A DNA stretch of 64,000 bases from Camellia lanceoleosa (taxonomy: Eukaryota; Streptophyta; Magnoliopsida; Ericales; Theaceae), in contig CM045762.1 in NCBI GenBank assembly GCA_025200525.1, positions 107,844,682-107,908,681 of the forward strand, read 5' to 3'. The position numbers and the translations under genes are program-made. Under the pieces are notes generated by a model. The model saw nothing but the letters and a program-made list of their open reading frames with translations, had not been told where the DNA came from and made no database searches. Positions 1 to 11,273 of this stretch are shown here, in pieces. Every line of letters begins with the position of its first letter. Position 1 is the first letter of the stretch.

Positions 1-959
1 TTTCCCTTTCCTTTGTATTGCATTTGCATGGAACAATGCAAATAAAGAAATGAAAGAAAGAAGCAAGTTGCAATCTTCAATTCCCATAATCGAAGTTCCT
101 CTCCCTTCATTGCGGTGAGACACCCTTCCCAAAACTCTGTTCCTTTCCCTATTTCAGTCGCGAACCCCATCCCCATCCCCATCAGATAATTGTCTATGTC
201 CATCATCAACCACTAACTCCTTTTTTTTTTCTTTTTTTTCCTGTCCTTTTTCTTTTGTGAATAAAATTTCTTGAACTATATGTTCAGTATCAAAATTGCT
301 TTTTTTTTTTTTTTTGCCCTCTCCTGTGTGAATAAAAAAAAATTGTTATCTCTGCCTTTGTTTTGGCAATGAGCAAAAAGCTGGATTTTTTTTTTCTCTC
401 TCTATGAATAAATTTTCCTACATGTGGGTTTTATTTCGTATATTTGTTGGATATATATATTATTCATTATTATTGTAATTTATTGGGTTTCATCATAATA
501 TCATATATGAATCAAATAAAAAAAATTATGGTAATGTCAATTTCATAAATAGAATTATTTTCAATAATAACTCTCCCCCACTCCCACCCAAAAAACAAAC
601 CCAAACCCAAAACCAAACCCAAGCCTGCGAAATATTACCTCCACCTTCGACCCTATTTGATCAGCAACATAATAAGAAATTTAACAATAATATTAAAATT
701 TAATAATTAAAATGCTATTTATAATTAAAAAATATATTATATATTGTACATATATTAAAATTATATTATATATAACATAATAAAACCTCAATAGATATTA
801 TATATTCTATAAAAATTCAACAATATATTATACATATATTACATAAATATGTAATATTATTATTTATTTATTACTATATTTGCAACTAGAACTCAATCAG
901 GTTTTTCAAAATGTTCCTCAAATCCAACCATAACCTATTCAACCAACCCCAAATCCATC
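1..959. other. AT-rich intergenic DNA, no gene seen
   Basis: There is no convincing coding frame on either strand. The stretch holds homopolymer T runs (around 220-240 and 300-316), TA-rich stretches (450-470, 700-860) and a CCCAAACC-rich stretch near 575-625. I see no transposon ends here. Confidence 0.6.
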
Positions 960-1029
960 CCATTAGAGTGGGTGGGAGGGGGAGGGGGAGGGGGGGGGGG
1001 GACCCAGCGGGGGGGGGGGGACCCAGCGG
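960..1029. repeat. G-run repeat with a short tandem unit
   Basis: A run of G tracts separated by single A or T bases, followed by two copies of a unit made of a long G run plus ACCCAGCGG. The plus strand could form a G-quadruplex. A poly-A run of about 24 bases follows at 1148-1171. Confidence 0.7.
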
Positions 1030-1261
1030 ATCGAGGCATTTTGCCATCCGTAGCTATGGTACACATGTTTGTACCATATGTAAGTTATGATATTTGTGAG
1101 TTCATTATCAGAAATGTCATAACTCAATCTTATGAGAGTCCCAACTTTTAAAAAAAAAAAAAAAAAAAAAAACAAGAGTTATAACTAAATACCACGTAAA
1201 ATTAATCAAAAAATTCTTGGATCATAACCAAAATAGCGTTATAACTAAAATCACAATGAGC

Positions 1262-2105
1262 TCCTTTGGAAAGTTGGTTATTTTAGTTGATTTTTAAAAA
1301 AAAAAAAACTATTTCAAGCTGCCTAAAAAAGTTATGTTTCAGAAGATAATTGGCTTTTTTTTTTTTTTTTTTTATAGTTGATTTGATTATTGTGAGAGAA
1401 AATGTGAAATAATTCTGTTTTGGATGTGACATTTTGTCTTATTAGCTATTTTAGCATATTTTATCTTTATTGACTATTTTAATCTAAAATCTTTCTCCCA
1501 AATAGGGCCAATGTGTATAACCAAGTCATAATCAAGTCAAAATTAAGATCTCAATAAGTCATAACCAAATATCATAATTAGAGTGCATATGTTAAAGATC
1601 ATAATAAATATCATAATTAGAGTACCCCAATAAAATTTCCCGATCAATGAATATACAAGTAACTGATGTTTGTTAATCAATATACTGGGGGAAGATAGTT
1701 GGCTTTTTGACTATTTTAATCAAGTAATTAGTTTGTTTTTTTTATTTTTTTTTTACTATTTTAACCTAACTAAAAAGTTATTCTTGAAAAGATAGTTGAT
1801 TTTATATATATAGTTAATTTGATGGTTGTGAAAGAAAAAATAAAATAATTATATTTTAAATGTGACATTTTGTCTTATTGACTATTTTAACATATTTTGT
1901 TTTTGTTGACTATTTTAATCCAAAACTTTCCTCCAAAACAGGGCCAATGTATATAAGCAAGTCATAATCAAGCCAAAATTAAAATCTCAATAAGTCATAA
2001 CCAAATATCATAAAGATCATAATTAGAGTGCATACGTTACAAACCCCAATAAAATTTACCTATCAATGAATGTACAAGTAATTGATGTTTGTTAATAAAT
2101 ATATT
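1262..2105. repeat. Direct tandem duplication, about 430 bp per unit
   Basis: Two diverged head-to-tail copies. Anchor words recur about 436 bases apart: TGTGACATTTTGTCTTATT at 1426 and 1862, the GGGCCAATGT.TATAA stretch, and the closing GATGTTTGTTAAT at 1665 and 2083. No coding capacity is seen. The origin is unknown, either an old segmental duplication or two adjacent copies of one non-autonomous element. Confidence 0.7.
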
Positions 2106-2162
2106 GTTGTCCAATAGGTCCTATGATAATTAATAACATTATTCACCAAACAATATTTAAAA

Positions 2163-2405
2163 AGTCACTAATTGTTAATTTTTAGCGACAGTTTAAAAAT
2201 TATCACAAAAAAGGTCAGTAATTATAAGTTTTAGCAACAATTTAAAAACATCGTCACAAAAAAGTTACTAATTTTCAACTTTCAGCTACAATTTTAAAAA
2301 ATTGTCCCGGAAAAACATTACTAATTGTAAGTTTTAGCAACAATTTATAAAAATCATGACAAAAAAAAGTTACTAATCGTCAATTTTTAACGACAATTTT
2401 ATTCG
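2163..2405. repeat. Five imperfect ~50-bp tandem units
   Basis: Units start near 2163, 2213, 2263, 2316 and 2369. Each has a core of the form TTACTAAT...TTTTAGC(G/A)ACAATTT followed by an A-rich run. Motifs like TTTTAGCGACAA resemble the subterminal repeats of plant CACTA transposons, but no CACTA terminus is visible next to them. Confidence 0.6.
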
Positions 2406-3408
2406 AACTTATTTTCCATAGAATTTGATATAAATTTAATCAAACTATTATCTATTCGTAATTTATCCCAATATATTTAGAAGACTTGTGGACAAAATCA
2501 GTAGAAAATTCCAATCAGTGAATAGTGGGTAGAATAAGTACCACGGCACGTATATGCTATGTGATGATGAAGATTGGCATGTATTGAACTAGAACAAGTG
2601 GGGATGGAATAATTACCAAGCAAACAAGTATTATATTGGAATAGTTGGTCTTCGGATGTCATATCATGTGCATTCAACTATATTAGGGTGTACATAGCAA
2701 TAGGTAATGGAGGAGGAGGTCAAATAAATCAAACTAGAAAATGTCCCTGAAACATGGGCAACGTGCCTTCTTGACTTTGCTTCTCCTCCTCTACTTAACA
2801 AAAAGAAAAACGGCTTGATTGTGATTGTGTGTATCAATTTATCAAAGACAGTGAACCAAGATAGAGGCTCAATTAGAATTTTAGGCAGGAATTTGTTGAC
2901 ACTAGCACATGTAACTTCTTTTGTTCACATATCAGACAAACTATTAATAAAACGAATATTCACTAAATTATACTTTCACAGTTTACATAAAATTCTATTT
3001 AATTTTTCAATTGTAACATTTACCATCTTACATTTTAGTTAAGTTAAAATATGATTATTCTGTTAGTTTGATATTATATTGCCTAGCAAAAATTGTCATG
3101 CGACACTCTCATGAGGCACTTTTTTTAAATAAAATAATAATAATAATAAATTTTATTTCCTTTTATTTTTTTATTTTTCATTGTATTTTCTCTTGACTAT
3201 ATTTTATAAACTAGTTGCTAGAAAACCACAACAAACTTGCTATTTCCCTACCGTTTTTGTGCAACACGTTACCCATTCCCTGCTACCGATGGTCACTACT
3301 CATCCCTTTCTTGTCACTCCCACCCATGCTTTGCTACCAATAGCCACTACTCGCCCCCCTTGTGGTATGCCAGAAAACGGTATCGAATAGAACGAAAGGT
3401 GTGGCCGA
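2406..3408. other. Intergenic, nothing recognised
   Basis: Short open frames exist (for example around 2815-3042 and 3181-3390), but their composition is low-complexity and none matches a family I know. No transposon termini were seen. Confidence 0.5.
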
Positions 3409-3458
3409 CAATCATTTGGCCTAATGGTTGTGAAGTACATCATGGTGTGATGTTTAAT
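3409..3458 (+). repeat. Head fragment of a SINE-like sequence
   Basis: AATCATTTGGCCTAATGGTTGTGAAGTAC-type sequence matches the first ~48 bases of the neighbouring SINE candidate at 3503, including the A-box-like TGGCCTAATGG (3417-3427). It then switches to unrelated sequence (TTAATCTAATCTAGATACC) that recurs at 4471-4490. Confidence 0.45.
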
Positions 3459-3502
3459 CTAATCTAGATACCTTATGTTACGGATAAATTAATTGGATCT
3501 TG

Positions 3503-3640
3503 AGTAATCATTTGGCCTAGTGGTTGTGAAGTACTTCATGGTGTAATGTTTCAGGTTCAACTCTAATGGAGAAGAGTTTGATACCTGGTTGGTTTATTTT
3601 TACCCCATTACGGGGGTTATATATAATTAGTAGTGGTTGT
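3503..3640 (+). mobile_element. SINE candidate with A and B boxes
   Basis: TGGCCTAGTGG (3512-3522) fits a tRNA-type A box, and GGTTCAACTC (3554-3563), 42 bases downstream, fits a B box. This is the internal RNA polymerase III promoter layout of tRNA-derived plant SINEs. The 3' end and target duplication could not be fixed, so the right boundary is approximate. A second, truncated head lies about 95 bases upstream. Confidence 0.5.
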
Positions 3641-4097
3641 TGGGTTTAGCTAAGTGGGCTTGGTGGATTGGTTGTGAGACTTTGTTGATTTTCTAACAAT
3701 TGTGGACTAGTGATATGTTATATAAATATTTTTAATAATATAATTACTCTTTTATCTATTGACCAAAAATAATAATAGTAATAATAATAATAGTCATTTT
3801 GATTACAAAATTAACATGTATGGTTGGTTCACATGTCAATTTTGCATACCCTTTTCATAATAGAATGTCAACGAAAAGGTTGACATTAAAATAAATGATA
3901 AGATTAGTTGAGAAAAATGTATTAATTTTTAATTGGGGGATAAAGTAATAATGGCCAATAATTAAGAAAAGTAAAGTATAATTTCTCCCTCTTAATAAAA
4001 TAAAATTAGACTATTAAACAAACAAAAGAGTAGCTGCATAATGGACTGCAAGATTTACTGCTTAATTTGACCATCCAAGATAAGAAAGCAATCATTG

Positions 4098-4457
4098 AAA
4101 TTATATAATCTGGCTCTGCTCTGGGTTGCTGATCTGGCTTTGTTATGGGATGTTATTGATCTTTATCAATAAAATTTGTTCTGGGCTGCTGCTGGTATGG
4201 AGTTTGGTGCTTACATTTGTTATGGGCTGGTTGCATCTGTTATGGGATGGTTTTGTTCTGATATGGAGTCTGCTGCTGATATGGAGGCTTCTGGTATGGT
4301 GTTTGGGGAGTACAACTGTATTATGCTTTCTTTTGGGTTGGTGTCTTACCAACTGTGAGAGTTGTTAGCCTTTGCTCTATGCCTTTTTATTGATAATTGT
4401 CAATGTTTTTGCTTGATATTTATCAATAACATTCCTCTTTGGCTGTTTCAAAAAAAT
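4098..4457 (+). mobile_element. 5'-truncated LINE 3' tail
   Basis: A GT-rich stretch full of GGCTGCTG and TTATGGG words ends in TATCAATAACATTCCTCTTT, GGCTGTTTC and then an A run (4449-4457). This layout (GT-rich 3' UTR, a CAATAA-type signal, then a poly-A tail) is typical of plant L1-type LINE ends. No reverse transcriptase remains. The target duplication is not clear. Confidence 0.4.
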
Positions 4458-4657
4458 TAATTATAAGATGATTAATCTAATCCAGATACCTTCTGTCACG
4501 GATACCATAACCAGCGAACCATACATTTCAATGAAGTACAATAGATACATTCTTGATGAATGTCAAACTCACCCTTTGGTTCCTCTAATTATCAATAAAT
4601 ATGCTCACATGGGGTTTAATTGTTTTGGCCCTTATATGATAATTGTGATCATTCAAC

Positions 4658-5035
4658 CACTACACAAAATTAAGATTTTAAAAATAAAAAATAAAATAAT
4701 TTTTCAAGGACAAAATATTTTAATTACTAAAAGTGTCATTGTTATATTTTTAGCTATGAAATTTGACATTTAATGATAAATTATTATCTTTTGGCTATCA
4801 CAATTTTTGCCTCAAAGTAAACTTTTTTGTCACCTAATTGTTTTGTTCTAAAAGTGCAATTATTAGCAATATTTTTAAAATTTGGTCGTTAAAGTCCCTC
4901 TTTTGACTTTTCAAAATAACATTTTAGCGACAACTCTTGCGATAACATGAATTAGCCCTTAAATTGTTTTGTAACAAAATTTTCAGTTTTTAAGACAAAG
5001 TAGTTTTGATCCCTGAAACTCTATATGTTGTAGTG
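4658..5035. mobile_element. Possible small CACTA-like non-autonomous element
   Basis: It opens with CACTACACAAAATT and closes with TGTTGTAGTG, so the two ends share CACTACA in inverted orientation. Inside are TTTTAGCGACAACTC-type words like CACTA subterminal motifs. Flanking triplets are AAC and AAT, only a 2-of-3 match for a target duplication. A 7-base terminal match can arise by chance. Confidence 0.3.
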
Positions 5036-5519
5036 AATTGATCTTTTGTTGATCTAATTTGAGAAACAAAATAATCCACAAAGTTTAATATTTTAATTAA
5101 CAAAAAATATATAAATATTGTCATAATATTTGGTAGGAAAATGCTAATCACCACCGTTGGGTGGTGGTTAGTGAAGACATATGTAAAAAAGAAAAAAAGA
5201 AAAAAAAATTTAAATATATGAAAAATATATAATAATAATAATAAAATACATTGAAATTCTTATGTTTTTGACATATTTTGTCCTTAAGAAATGTCGAGTG
5301 GGCGCCCATTAAGAGGACTCTATTGAATACCAGAAGGTCATGTTTTTTCCGTTCAGAATTAGGCTTTCAACTCCCTAAACACAAACCTCAAACTTTCCTA
5401 CTCACCTAAAAGCACAATCACTGAAGGTATGCTCAAGTTATAACAACCACCACCTAAGATAAGGCTGAATGGGGAAATAAGCATTGGCAGTGCTACAAAA
5501 GTAAAGAATTGTTTTCTAA

Positions 5520-5790
5520 GGTTATGTTGGGTTAAAGAATATGATAAGAGAAATAAAAAAAAAATAAAAAAAATGATAGGCTTCGAATTCCAAACTATGT
5601 TTGGTTGAGTTAAGAAATATAGAAAGAAAAGAGATTAAAAGTGAATCTAAAAAATAAAAAGTGAGATTGTATTTCTTTCTCATTTTCTTTATCTTGTATT
5701 TTCTATTATAATTAAATAAAAAGTAGAATTGTATTTCCTTTTCTCTTTTCATTTCTCTCATCAAAATTTCCAATCAAACACAATCTAAAT
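5520..5790. mobile_element. MITE candidate (AT-rich inverted repeat)
   Basis: The left end reads TATGTTGGGTTAAAGAA...GATAAGAGAAAT. The reverse complement of the right end reads TTGTGTTTGATTGGAAATTTTGATGAGAGAAAT. The two are imperfectly inverted and enclose an A/T-rich interior without coding capacity. The type is unclear (hAT- or Mutator-like), and the target duplication was not fixed. Confidence 0.35.
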
Positions 5791-7226
5791 CTCACATAAA
5801 ACTATTGTCATACAATGTGTTTTGGATTAATTTTGAACCAAAACCATTGCATTTAGTGCTAATGGTGGAAAATTGAAGCAAGCTAACATGGAGCCTTACC
5901 CTGGTTTTTTTTTATTATTTTATTTTTTAATGTATAATCTATTTCTATTGGTTGTGGGTGCACATGGGTTAGTATGATTGATAGCATGATAGAAATGAGA
6001 AAATTATGCCACATGGAAGCATGAGAAGCCCCCGACTCAAGCCCTCAAGTCATGGAAACCACAATGATATCCAAAATGATGGATTAGATAAGAGGACAAT
6101 TCTTGTATTCAACCAAAACATATAATTTCTAATGATTCCAAAGTTTTATTAATGAATATATATAGAACAGGACAATACATTCAGCATCATGTCATATGAT
6201 ATGAGCCCAATTTATTAATTTGCATGTCTTCAAGTGGAAGCACATATCTCTCCTCTCCTTTATGAAACATTGGTTCACACAAAATGGTGTCTAACATATA
6301 TCTATGACTTTATCCGGAATTTCTTCAAATAATTATATATATATATATATGCAGTTAATAAACCACAATTTGTGCCCATCATAAAATTCAATCTCTTATT
6401 TCTTATTTTCTAATATTGTTACCGTCAATAATTAGTATACACATTTTCTAAGGTAAAGTACCAATAAATCTCACATTTAGATCTTATGCACTATTTAGTC
6501 ATGCCTTTTTTCTTGTAAACTAATAAGTCTCATTTCAATATTAGTCACAATTTTGGACATTATTGCACTGCTTGTTTCTCCCAGATGTGAATGGTAAAAG
6601 GGGGATTTTGTTGGTGTGAAAATTACAAATCTGTCCAAAAGCTTACTAAAAAGTTTTTTGGTTTCCCTCCCACCTAATCAAAATAGAAGAGACAAAGATG
6701 GCAAGTTCTGCGTTTGCAATGTTAGTGCAGTGAAAATCCTACATTTATGCAAAAAAATGTTTTAGGTAATGTTAACTCATCATTACGACCTGCACAAATT
6801 AACATTCGTTTTTCCTTCCAAACCCTAGAAATAAGAAAACCCTCTTCTGTGAGTGAAATTGCATCATCGATACACAACGAAAGTGAATAATTTTGTGTTC
6901 GCAGTTGACTTTAACGATGTCACTCTAGCGAGATTCGAGGTTTCATTCACTCATCATCAGCTTCCACAAGTGTGTTAGTGAACGATGGCATTAGTTATGT
7001 GGCCCTCAATGTCGATTTCCTTGTTGTAGTAGTTGATTCGGTTTGTGTGTTCAATGTTAGAGTGTGTGTTTGTTCTTGATGATATGTAGTAGTGTTAGTT
7101 ACTAAATAGTGATTTAGTAGATGTTAATGGTTTGATGGGTTTCAAACCGCATTGAGAGTGCGGTCATGTAATGGCTAATCTCTTTTGTGGTTGGTGTTCT
7201 GGTAATGTAAATTTATGTCTGACATT
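5791..7226. other. Intergenic, no gene recognised
   Basis: AT-rich sequence with a (TA)n stretch near 6338-6350. The segment at 6840-7226 has a more balanced composition and resumes after the copia insertion at 12,280, so the DNA interrupted by that element spans both. I found no convincing reading frame in it. Confidence 0.5.
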
Positions 7227-7231
7227 TGATT
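7227..7231. repeat. Target-site duplication TGATT, left copy
   Basis: TGATT immediately precedes the left LTR of Copia-1 and is repeated exactly at 12275-12279. Five bases is the usual copia target duplication. Confidence 0.9.
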
Positions 7232-7531
7232 TAAAGAAATTCAGATTTATTTCATCAAAAATCAATATTACACAAAAGATCTTTATGCCTTATATAGACA
7301 TAAGCACTAATCTAACTCCCTAATCTAACTGCCTAATTTGTAACTGTCTAACCTAACCAAGATTACAAGAAGCTAACTACAGTTCTAACAGATTACAGTT
7401 CTAACAGATTCATAACCGTAGACCTGAAGCTAGGCATGGCTGAATCTGACTCTCTGTAGCTAGGCATGGTTGACTCTGACTCTCTGTAGCTAGGCATGGC
7501 TGACTCTGACTCATGTGCAGATGGCTTATCA
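7232..7531 (-). repeat. Copia-1 3' LTR (300 bp)
   Basis: On the minus strand it starts TGATAAGCC and ends CTGAATTTCTTTA. It holds a TATA box (CTATATAAGG on the minus strand, around 7291-7297) and an AATAAA-type signal near its 3' end. The U3 part contains three ~30-bp repeats of GTAGCTAGGCATGG(C/T)TGA type on the plus strand (7428-7515). It differs from the other LTR by one substitution and one short indel region. Confidence 0.92.
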
Positions 7532-7677
7532 TTCCCCCGCAAACTTTGGGGACAGGAAAGGACCTGAAGTTTACCTTGAAGATAGTTAAATCGAGAGATG
7601 GAAAGAGGCTTGGTAAAAATGTCTGCAATCTGATCTGTAGAAGCAATATGAGAAATAACCAGCTTCTTGGCTGCCAC
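7393..7677 (-). pseudogene. Copia-1 RNase H tail reading into the LTR
   Basis: The last part of the polyprotein: AAKKLVISHIASTDQIADIF, TKPLSISRFNYLQGKL. This is the standard copia RNase H C-terminus. The frame does not stop before the polypurine tract; it continues through it into the U3 repeats of the 3' LTR, giving three copies of a Ser/Glu-rich unit (ESESAMPSYR type) at the C-terminus. Whether the extension is translated is unknown. Confidence 0.85.
7532..7542 (-). promoter_or_regulatory. Copia-1 polypurine tract
   Basis: The minus strand reads GCGGGGGAA immediately upstream of the 3' LTR (TGATAAG...). It is purine-only and in the position required for plus-strand DNA priming. Confidence 0.85.
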
Positions 7678-7720
7678 CCTTTCTCTGACATAGTGATAGT
7701 CTACCTCAATGTGTTTGGTT

Positions 7721-9580
7721 CTAGCATGAAAACAGATTGTGGGCTAATGCGATAGCAGACATGTTATCACACCAGAGAGTAGGCACAGAAATAGATTCAT
7801 GGAGCTCAGCAAGAAGCATACCAAGCCAACTCAATTCAGCAGACACTTGAGCTAAAGCTCTGTATTCGGCTTCTGAAAATGATCTAAAAACTGTGGGTTG
7901 CTTCTTAGCACACCAAGAGACAAGGTTAGGACCTAAAAACACACAATAACCTGTAGTAGATCTTCTATCAACAACATTTCCTGCCCAATCAGAATCAGAG
8001 AAAGCATTGAGAATAAGAGGGCCACTGGTAAAGTGAAGACCATGAGTTAAGGTGCCTTTAACATATCTGAGAAGCCTCTTGAGAGCTGTAAAATGACTTT
8101 GCAGAGGATTTTGCAGAAATTGGCAGAGATGGTTAACTGAAAAACTAAGATCTGGTCTAGTAAGAGTCAGATATTGCAGTGCTCCCACCAAGCTTCTAAA
8201 AAGACTTGGCTGTGAGAAAGGAGAATCATCACTAGCAGATGAATCAATCTTGGTAGCCATGGGAGAGGCATAGGCTTTACAATCACTCATACCAGCTTTA
8301 GCTAATATTTCAGAAGCATACTTGTGCTGAGACAAAACATAGCCAGAAGAAGAAGAAGAGACAGAGATGCCGAGAAAATAATTGAGAACTCCCAATTCTT
8401 TCATAGAAAAAGTAGTATGCATGTGTTGAACAAGGGTAGAGATATAGAGAGGATCACTTCCGGTGAGAAGGATATCATCAACGTAAACAAGAAGAATAGT
8501 AATGGAAGTAGAAGTTTTCTTAACAAACAAAGAAGAATCACAAAGACTTTGGATAAAATCATGAGAAAGAAGAAAAGAGGAGAAGGTGGAGAACCAAGCT
8601 CTTGGAGCTTGTTTCAGACCATAAAGAGCTTTATGAAGTTTACAAACAAGAGAAGGATTAGAAGCATCAACAAAACCTTGGGGTTGATGCATATAGACTT
8701 CTTCTTCAAGTACACCATGAAGAAAGGCATTTGAAATGTCAAGCTGCTTGATGGGCCAATGATAAGTGAGAGCAAGACATAGAAGAACTCTAATGGTAGG
8801 TTGTTTAGCAACAGGGCTAAAGGTTTCATAATAGTCCACCCCTTCAGTTTGAAGAAAACCTTTAGCAACTAGACGTGCTTTATATCTAGCTATGGATCCA
8901 TCTGAGTTTCTTTTCAATCGGAAGACCCATTTGCAGCCAATGGCTTGCTTAGTGGGAGGAAGAGAAACTAAAGACCAAGTTCCTTGTTTTTGTAAGGCTT
9001 GGTATTCCTCAAGCATGGCAGCTTGCCAAGGAGGAGAAAGAGATGCTTCTTGAAACGACTGAGGTTCAGTAGGATGAGCAGAAGCCAGCAAACAAGTAGC
9101 AGAAGGAATTTTGGCTTTGGATCTGGTGAGCATGGAGTGAGAATTAGAAGAGGAAAGAGGAGGAAGATTGATAAACAAAGAAGAAATGGGCACTGAAGTT
9201 GCTGCTGGCTGTAAAGGAAGAGGAGATGAAGTCTGATGTGTGGGCTGTAAAGGAATATGTGATGAAGTCTGAAGTGAAGGAGAGATAAGAGATATGGGAG
9301 CAGCAGTAGGTATATGAGCTGCTGCTGCTGGTGAAGCAGGATGAGACATCATTCTGGCTTGAGTGGTTGGTAGTGATGCTACAGAAGGAGACAAAGATCG
9401 GTCTTTGAGACAGAGGAGAAGAGGAACAAGCGGGAGAAACATGAGAAGAAGACCGGAAGAAATTATGTAGAGTAGTAAGAGGAGACACAGTAGAGGAAGA
9501 TGAAATTGGTGAGACTGAAGTAGAGGGAAAGGACTGAAAAGGAAAGTTAAGTTCATCAAACACAACATGTCTAGAAACAT
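7721..9580 (-). pseudogene. Copia-1 reverse transcriptase and RNase H
   Basis: Copies element RNA into DNA and degrades the RNA strand. Seen in order: a proline-rich linker, WQAAMLEEYQALQKQGTW, CKWVFRLKRNSDGSIARYKA, the active site LLVYVDDILLTGSD with both aspartates intact, LGVLNYFLGI, then RNase H landmarks SDSDWAGNVVDRRSTTGYCV and FRSFSEAEYRALA. The frame breaks after WCDNMSAIALAH (fourth frameshift), where family members continue with the conserved RNase H tail. All catalytic residues seen are intact, so only the frame breaks disable it. Confidence 0.93.
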
Positions 9581-10796
9581 ACACCTTGTTTGTCCTAGGA
9601 TCCAGACATCTATATCCTTTTACAGAAGGTTGATAGCCGATAAACACACATGGAATAGATGTAGGTTGAAGTTTATGAGAGTTGTAAGGTTTGAGCCAAG
9701 GATAGCATTTGCAACCAAAAGTTCTTAAGAACTTATAATCAGGTTTCTGATGAAACAAGACTTCAAAAGGAGTTTTGTTAGAAAGTTTAAGGGTAGGCAT
9801 TCTATTGATCAAGAAGACAGAAGTAGCAAGTGCATCAAACCAATAAATCAAAGGCAATGAAGATTGATGCATAAGAGTGATGGTTGTCTCAATTAGATGC
9901 CTATGCTTTCTTTCTGCCACACCATTTTGGGCAGGTGTATGAGCACAAGTTAATTGATGCTCAATGCCTTTTTGTTTGAGAAAATGCTGAAATTGGGTAC
10001 TGAGATACTCACCCCCATTGTCACTTCTTAACACTTGTAATTTGGTAGTAAATTGTGTTTCAACAAAAGACTTAAATTCCAAAAACTTAGTGAACACTTC
10101 ACTTTTATAATGAAGAGGAAAAAGCCAAGTGAATTTGCTAAAGTCATCAATGAACAGCACATAGTATTTATAGCTTGAGCCAGAAGCTGAAAAAGGTCCC
10201 CATACATCAATGTGTATAAGAGCTAGAGGTTTATTAACAGTGGAATTTGATAAGCTAAAAGGTAGTCTATGACTTTTGGAAACACAACAATGTTCACATA
10301 GACTACTAGAAAGTTTATTCGAAGACAAATGACTATGAGTAAGTACATGATGAAGCTTTCTAGAAGAAGGATGCCCAAGTCTAGAATGCCAATCAGCTTG
10401 AGTTGAAGATGAAGCAGGAGGAAAAGGCTGTGTGGAATCAGCTGTGGTGAAACAAGACAAACAAACTAGAGAAGAAGCTGTAGAGAAGGAAGATGCCAGA
10501 GGATAAAGACCATGAGAATATGACCCTCTATAGAGCTCCTTCTGAGTAGTCTTGTCCTGAACAACAACAGAATGTGCATCAAAAGTAATAGTGCAATTAT
10601 CGTCTAAGGCTAATTGATGAACAGATAGCAAGTTGGAAGAAATGGAAGGAACATGAAGCATGTTGGTGAGATGAAATGGGAACTTAGGAGTAGGAAGTAA
10701 ACCATTACCAGTATGTGAGATAGGCAAGGTGGAACCATCACCAATAGCTACCTGATCACAACACGGATAGGGATATGTAGACAGACATGAGGTCAT
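9144..10796 (-). pseudogene. Copia-1 protease end and integrase
   Basis: Begins with the remainder of the protease (VAIGDGSTLPISHTGNG), then the GAG-pre-integrase zinc-binding region (WHSRLGHPSSRKLHHV with a CEHC pair), then the integrase core. Catalytic positions are visible: D in LIHIDVWGPF, D in LRSDNGGEYLS, and E in AERKHRHLIE. The C-terminal part reads FGCKCYPWLKPY and CVFIGYQPSVKGYRCLDP. Integrase inserts the cDNA in the nucleus. A Ser/Thr-rich linker ends the frame, and a third frameshift in this linker separates it from the reverse transcriptase. Confidence 0.92.
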
Positions 10797-11268
10797 TGGT
10801 CATATGATTGGTAGCTGCAGAGTCCAAGAACCAAGTTGAAGCAGATGAGGAAGCAGAAGATGGTGAAGTTGGTGCTGGTGCTGCAGCCATATATGCATGA
10901 GCTGGTTGTGAAGGACGGAAATGACCTGGTTGATAAGAAGAGTCCATTCTGAACCAACAATCCAGAGCAGAATGATTAACCTTTCCACAGATCTGACAGA
11001 TCACAGAGATAGAATGGTGACCTGATCTACTACCACTTTTGGGATCCCTAGTATATTGATTCTGAGAACCAGAAGTAGAACCTCTGTGATCCCTAGGATA
11101 TTGAGTCAGAGAACCTCTGTAGCCTCCTCTACCTCGGAAGGGACCTCTGCCTCGAGAACCTCTGTAGCCTCCTCTATAGCCACTAGTAGCAGAATATGCA
11201 AAGGGAATTTCATAGTTTGAGAATGTTTGAGAAGACTCAACATGGATAGATTGAACAAAGCAGAGCAA
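10756..11268 (-). pseudogene. Copia-1 nucleocapsid zinc knuckle and protease start
   Basis: Continues gag after the first frameshift. An Arg/Gly-rich RNA-binding stretch (YRGGYRGSRGRGPFRGRGGY) precedes the zinc knuckle CQICGKVNHSALDC, a perfect CX2CX4HX4C. The aspartic protease active-site region follows as WFLDSAATNHMT, where the family has D-S/T-G/A. The frame is lost a few residues later (after MTNDL), where a second frameshift moves the rest of the protease to the neighbouring frame. Confidence 0.88.
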
Positions 11269-11273
11269 CTCTT

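Noticed and set aside
3503..3640. The A and B boxes as a real tRNA gene
   Set aside because: No cloverleaf can be drawn, and the head sequence is repeated nearby without the B box; a SINE fits better.
4126..4368. Leu/Trp-rich 80-aa frame that looks like a membrane protein
   Set aside because: It arises from the GT-rich 3' tail of a LINE; no Met start and no homologue type recognised.
8324..8734. 136-aa open frame on the plus strand inside Copia-1
   Set aside because: It is antisense to the reverse transcriptase; the basic composition follows from the complementary codons and no domain is recognisable.
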